Positions 40,091 to 43,069 of a stretch of DNA of 43,069 nucleotides are shown piece after piece. The translations under genes were made by a program, and so were the position numbers. Below the pieces are notes generated by a model. The model did no database searches, was not told the origin of the DNA, and saw only the letters and a list, made by a program, of their open reading frames with translations. The stretch is from JBBRMY01 sp038230595 (lineage in GTDB: Bacteria; Bacteroidota; Ignavibacteria; Tepidaquicellales; Tepidaquicellaceae), in the NCBI GenBank assembly GCA_038230595.1, contig JBBRMY010000007.1, positions 1 through 43,069 on the forward strand. Direction: 5' to 3'. Every line of letters begins with the position of its first letter. The first letter of the stretch is position 1.

Positions 40091-41740
40091 ATGTCTGAAA
40101 TAATCCGGTCTCCTGTCGGAATTCAAATGTCATGCAAAAACTGGCAGGCTGAAGCTGCAATGAGAATGCTGATGAACAATCTTGATCCTGACGTAGCAGA
40201 AAAGCCTGAAGACTTAATTGTTTACGGAGGTTATGGAAAAGCTGCGCGTAACTGGGATTGTTACCATGCTATTATAAAAACACTGAAAGAATTAGAGAAT
40301 GACGAAACTCTGTTAGTTCAATCAGGGAAGCCTGTAGCAGTTTTTAAAACACATAAAGATGCACCGAGAGTTTTAATTTCTAACTCTCAGCTTGTTCCTG
40401 CCTGGGCTACCTGGGATGAGTTCAGAAGGCTCGATGCTTTAGGATTAACCATGTACGGTCAGATGACTGCCGGCAGCTGGATATATATCGGAACACAGGG
40501 AATTCTTCAGGGAACATATGAAACATTTGCTGCATGTGCTTTAAAGCATTTCGGCGGAAGCCTTGCCGGAAAATTTTTACTTACCTGCGGACTTGGCGGA
40601 ATGGGTGGAGCACAGCCACTTGCTGCAACTCTTAACGGCGCAGCATTTCTTGGAATTGATGTAGATAAAAAAAGAATTCAAAAAAGAATAGACACAGGAT
40701 ATTGCGATATTATGACTGACGATCTTGATGAAGCACTGAAAATTATTTTAAATAAAAAAGAAAAAAAAGAATCTATCTCTGTCGGGCTTATCGGCAATGC
40801 CGGAGAAATGCTTCCGGAGATCTTGAGTAGAAATATAATTCCTGATGTACTCACTGACCAGACATCTGCCCATGACATGCTTTACGGATATGTTCCTATG
40901 GAAATGGATCTGGATGATGTTCTTGAATTAAGAAAAAGTGATCCTGATAAATATATTGACCTGGCTAGAAAGACTGCTGTAAAGCATTGCAAAACAATGT
41001 GGGAATTTATGAAGCGTGGTGCGATCACATTTGATTACGGGAATAATCTAAGAGGTGAAGCATTAGCCAATGGCTTTAAAGAAGCTTTTGAAATTCCGGG
41101 CTTTGTGCCGGAATATATACGTCCGCTTTTTTGTGAAGGTAAAGGACCGTTCCGATGGGTAGCACTTTCAGGTGACCCTGAAGATATTTACAGAACTGAC
41201 GAAGCTATCATGAAAGCTTTTCCGGATGATGAACCTCTTCACAAATGGCTGAAGGCTGCAAAAGAAAAAATTCATTTTCAGGGATTACCTGCAAGGATAT
41301 GCTGGCTTGGATATGGTGAGAGAGCTAAAGCAGGAAAAATATTCAATCAGCTTGTAAAAGATAAAATTGTTTCTGCGCCGATAGTAATAGGTCGTGATCA
41401 TCTTGACTGCGGCAGTGTTGCATCACCAAATCGTGAAACTGAAAAAATGAAGGATGGCTCAGATGCAATTGCAGACTGGCCAATACTAAATTTCGGACTT
41501 CATTGCATAGGCGGTGCAAGCTGGGTGTCGCTACATCATGGGGGTGGTGTGGGAATTGGAAATTCTATTCATTCAGGTATGGTAATAGTAGCAGACGGTA
41601 CAGATGAAGCTGCTGAAAGGTTAGAACGCTGCCTGACTTATGATCCTGGAATGGGAATAGTACGGCATACAGACGCTGGATATGAGCTTGCTGCAGATGA
41701 GAGGAAAAAATTTGGCATAAAAATGCCCATGGTGGAATAA
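40091..41740 (+). CDS. hutU: Urocanate hydratase
   Basis: A 549-residue NAD-containing enzyme of histidine degradation, converting urocanate to imidazolonepropionate. Motifs: VYGGYGKAARNWDCYHAI, SNSQLVPAWATWDEF, MTAGSWIYIGTQGILQGTYETF, GLGGMGGAQPLAATLNGA (NAD site) and IGRDHLDCGSVASPNRETE with the catalytic Cys region. Full family length. No other hut genes (hutH, hutI, hutG) are visible in the window; the next gene is murB, 14 bases after. Start ATG at 40091. Confidence 0.97.
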   Translation: MSEIIRSPVGIQMSCKNWQAEAAMRMLMNNLDPDVAEKPEDLIVYGGYGKAARNWDCYHAIIKTLKELENDETLLVQSGKPVAVFKTHKDAPRVLISNSQLVPAWATWDEFRRLDALGLTMYGQMTAGSWIYIGTQGILQGTYETFAACALKHFGGSLAGKFLLTCGLGGMGGAQPLAATLNGAAFLGIDVDKKRIQKRIDTGYCDIMTDDLDEALKIILNKKEKKESISVGLIGNAGEMLPEILSRNIIPDVLTDQTSAHDMLYGYVPMEMDLDDVLELRKSDPDKYIDLARKTAVKHCKTMWEFMKRGAITFDYGNNLRGEALANGFKEAFEIPGFVPEYIRPLFCEGKGPFRWVALSGDPEDIYRTDEAIMKAFPDDEPLHKWLKAAKEKIHFQGLPARICWLGYGERAKAGKIFNQLVKDKIVSAPIVIGRDHLDCGSVASPNRETEKMKDGSDAIADWPILNFGLHCIGGASWVSLHHGGGVGIGNSIHSGMVIVADGTDEAAERLERCLTYDPGMGIVRHTDAGYELAADERKKFGIKMPMVE

Positions 41741-41754
41741 ATATTAATATTAAG

Positions 41755-42822
41755 ATGGAATTTTCAGATCTAAAAAAAAATGTTTTGCTTTCAGACCATA
41801 CCACAATCAAACTCGGTGGTCCGGCAGAATATTTTTACGAATTCAGATCTGAAGAAGAATTAACAAAAGCAATTTCATTCTCTAAAAAAAATAATTTAGA
41901 AATATTTATTCTGGGCGGAGGGAGTAACGTAATTTTCCCGGACGAAGGGTTTAAAGGAATTGTATTAAAAAATAATATTAAGCTTTTAGACTCAAACAGA
42001 AACAACAATGACCTTATAATTAAAGCAGGAGCAGGAAACAGTTGGGATGAACTTGTAAAGCTTTGCGTTGAAAAAGGTTTTACCGGAATTGAATGTCTTT
42101 CCGGAATTCCGGGCTTTGTCGGCGCTGTTCCCGTTCAAAACGTTGGAGCCTACGGACAGGAAATAAAAGATACTCTTGTTTCTGCAGATGCAATTGAAAT
42201 TCAGACCGGAGAAAAAAAAACTTTTACAAATGAGGATTGCCGGTTCGGATACAGGGACAGCAGATTTAAAAAAGAAGACAAAGGTAAATATGTTATTACT
42301 TCAGTTACTTTCCGCTTGAAAAAAGACCAGCCTGAAATAAAATACGACCAGCTTTCAGAAAAATTACCTCCTGAATATTTTACAGAGAATAATTCTATTG
42401 AAAATAAACTGAGGGTGATCCGTGAGACCGTTATCCGAATAAGAAAAAGTAAATCAATGGTAATTGATAAAAACGATCCGGAATCAGTTTCATGCGGCTC
42501 ATTTTTCATGAATCCTGTTTTGAACGAAAAAGAATTTAAAATGTTTTCAGATAAGCATGGTAAGGATGTACCTTATTTTAAAAATGAAAGAAATTCCGGT
42601 ACTCAATTTAAAATACCTGCCGCATGGCTGATAGAAAATACAGGATTTACAAAAGGTTTTACTGAAAACGGAGCAGGTATTTCATCAAAGCATACACTTT
42701 CAATTGTTAATAAAGGCGGTAAAACCGGTGATATTGTAGCTCTTTCTGTTAAAATTCAGCAAAAAGTAAAGGAAAAGTTCAATATTTCACTTTTACCCGA
42801 GCCTGAGATATTAAAACAATAA
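41755..42822 (+). CDS. murB: UDP-N-acetylenolpyruvoylglucosamine reductase
   Basis: A 355-residue FAD enzyme that makes UDP-MurNAc, the second committed step of peptidoglycan synthesis, in the cytoplasm. FAD binding: FILGGGSNVIFPDEGFKGIV and GIECLSGIPGFVGAVPVQNVGAYGQ, read in adjacent pieces. The catalytic Ser is in SCGSFFMNP, and the C-terminal catalytic Glu lies in LLPEPEIL. AWLIENTGFTKGF is the expected later motif. Length is within the range of the family's longer (E. coli-like) type. It follows hutU by 14 bases, so the two are probably co-transcribed despite unrelated roles. Confidence 0.96.
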   Translation: MEFSDLKKNVLLSDHTTIKLGGPAEYFYEFRSEEELTKAISFSKKNNLEIFILGGGSNVIFPDEGFKGIVLKNNIKLLDSNRNNNDLIIKAGAGNSWDELVKLCVEKGFTGIECLSGIPGFVGAVPVQNVGAYGQEIKDTLVSADAIEIQTGEKKTFTNEDCRFGYRDSRFKKEDKGKYVITSVTFRLKKDQPEIKYDQLSEKLPPEYFTENNSIENKLRVIRETVIRIRKSKSMVIDKNDPESVSCGSFFMNPVLNEKEFKMFSDKHGKDVPYFKNERNSGTQFKIPAAWLIENTGFTKGFTENGAGISSKHTLSIVNKGGKTGDIVALSVKIQQKVKEKFNISLLPEPEILKQ

Positions 42823-42956
42823 CTTTTAATAATATTATTTAATTCTAAAAACTGCTATCTTAAATTCAGGATAGATTCTCCTTCTTTTTAATGACCGGCT
42901 GATATTCACAGAGAATATTTAACGGAGAACATTTAAATCCCTTATCTACAAAAATT

Positions 42957-43069
42957 TTGATTGAAAAAAACCCGCAACTGATCATAGACAGAGATGTAAT
43001 GCTTTTGAGACGCATTGCTGCAAGAGATGAACAGGCTATTAGCGACCTGTATGATCTTTACTCAAAGTA
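42957..43069 (+). CDS. ECF-type RNA polymerase sigma factor, partial (runs off the edge)
   Basis: I translated this by hand: the frame open from 42903 encodes LLRRIAARDEQAISDLYDLYSK at its visible end, which matches the start of region 2 in ECF sigma factors (LLxRIAxxDExAxxxLYDxYS). A TTG at 42957 begins LIEKNPQLIIDRD directly before it, and an ATG at 42999 is a shorter alternative; I prefer TTG because other genes here use TTG and the N-terminus would otherwise be very short. Only about 37 codons are visible, so the anti-sigma or regulon cannot be judged. The gene lies 134 bases after murB. Confidence 0.7.
   Translation, partial: MIEKNPQLIIDRDVMLLRRIAARDEQAISDLYDLYSK

Overview
The window looks like a chromosomal segment of an Ignavibacteria-type member of the Bacteroidota/Chlorobi group. 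Two secreted proteins end in type IX secretion (T9SS) sorting domains of the NYPNPFNP kind. The DNA is AT-rich, Shine-Dalgarno sequences are mostly absent, lipoproteins are common, and intergenic spaces carry short palindromic repeats. This placement is inferred from gene content; no rRNA or other phylogenetic marker lies in the window. I saw no tRNA, rRNA, CRISPR array, prophage or complete insertion sequence.

Layout. (1) 1-4840, minus strand: an unusual operon. It begins with a transposase-type helix-turn-helix protein that lacks a nuclease domain. Two small HU-like proteins follow (the second lacks the second half of the fold), then a small unknown protein. Next is an 883-residue protein with an N-terminal HU domain, a long acidic linker containing 14 copies of an 8-residue TNGH repeat, one membrane helix and a C-terminal SPOR domain. 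Last is a second membrane-SPOR protein cut by the window edge. A roughly 300-base leader with repeated TTTTGCAG motifs lies upstream. (2) 5148-16730, minus strand: a glycosyltransferase-deacetylase fusion, pyruvate phosphate dikinase, an M61 peptidase, a PtsN-like EIIA, a mannose-1-phosphate guanylyltransferase with a degenerate phosphomannomutase domain, LemA, 3-methyladenine glycosylase I and a small membrane protein. (3) 16897-27476, mostly plus: surface-polysaccharide genes (GT2, GT4, flippase, methyltransferase, divergent GT9, YdcF-like), NusB, an MFS carrier, then Gmd and GDP-fucose synthase. With the guanylyltransferase of region 2 these give a GDP-mannose to GDP-L-fucose route. (4) 27590-36667: a methyltransferase, a nitrobindin-like protein, dienelactone hydrolase, a T9SS-exported endonuclease/phosphatase-like protein, adenine deaminase, a T9SS-exported repeat (propeller-like) protein and a DUF6600-type lipoprotein. 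(5) 36809-43069, plus: a small membrane protein, an Xre-RES toxin-antitoxin pair, an NAD-dependent epimerase-like protein, a lipoprotein, urocanate hydratase, MurB and the start of an ECF sigma factor.

The best candidate for an undescribed system is the operon at 1-4840. Its architecture would link DNA (HU domains, HTH) to the peptidoglycan at the division site (SPOR) through one membrane helix. HU-SPOR fusions are, to my recollection, known in Bacteroidota, but the whole operon, with a nuclease-less transposase-HTH leader gene, a half-HU protein and a candidate operator array, is what deserves testing. A 16-base sequence in its leader recurs exactly in the divergent promoter at the head of the polysaccharide cluster.
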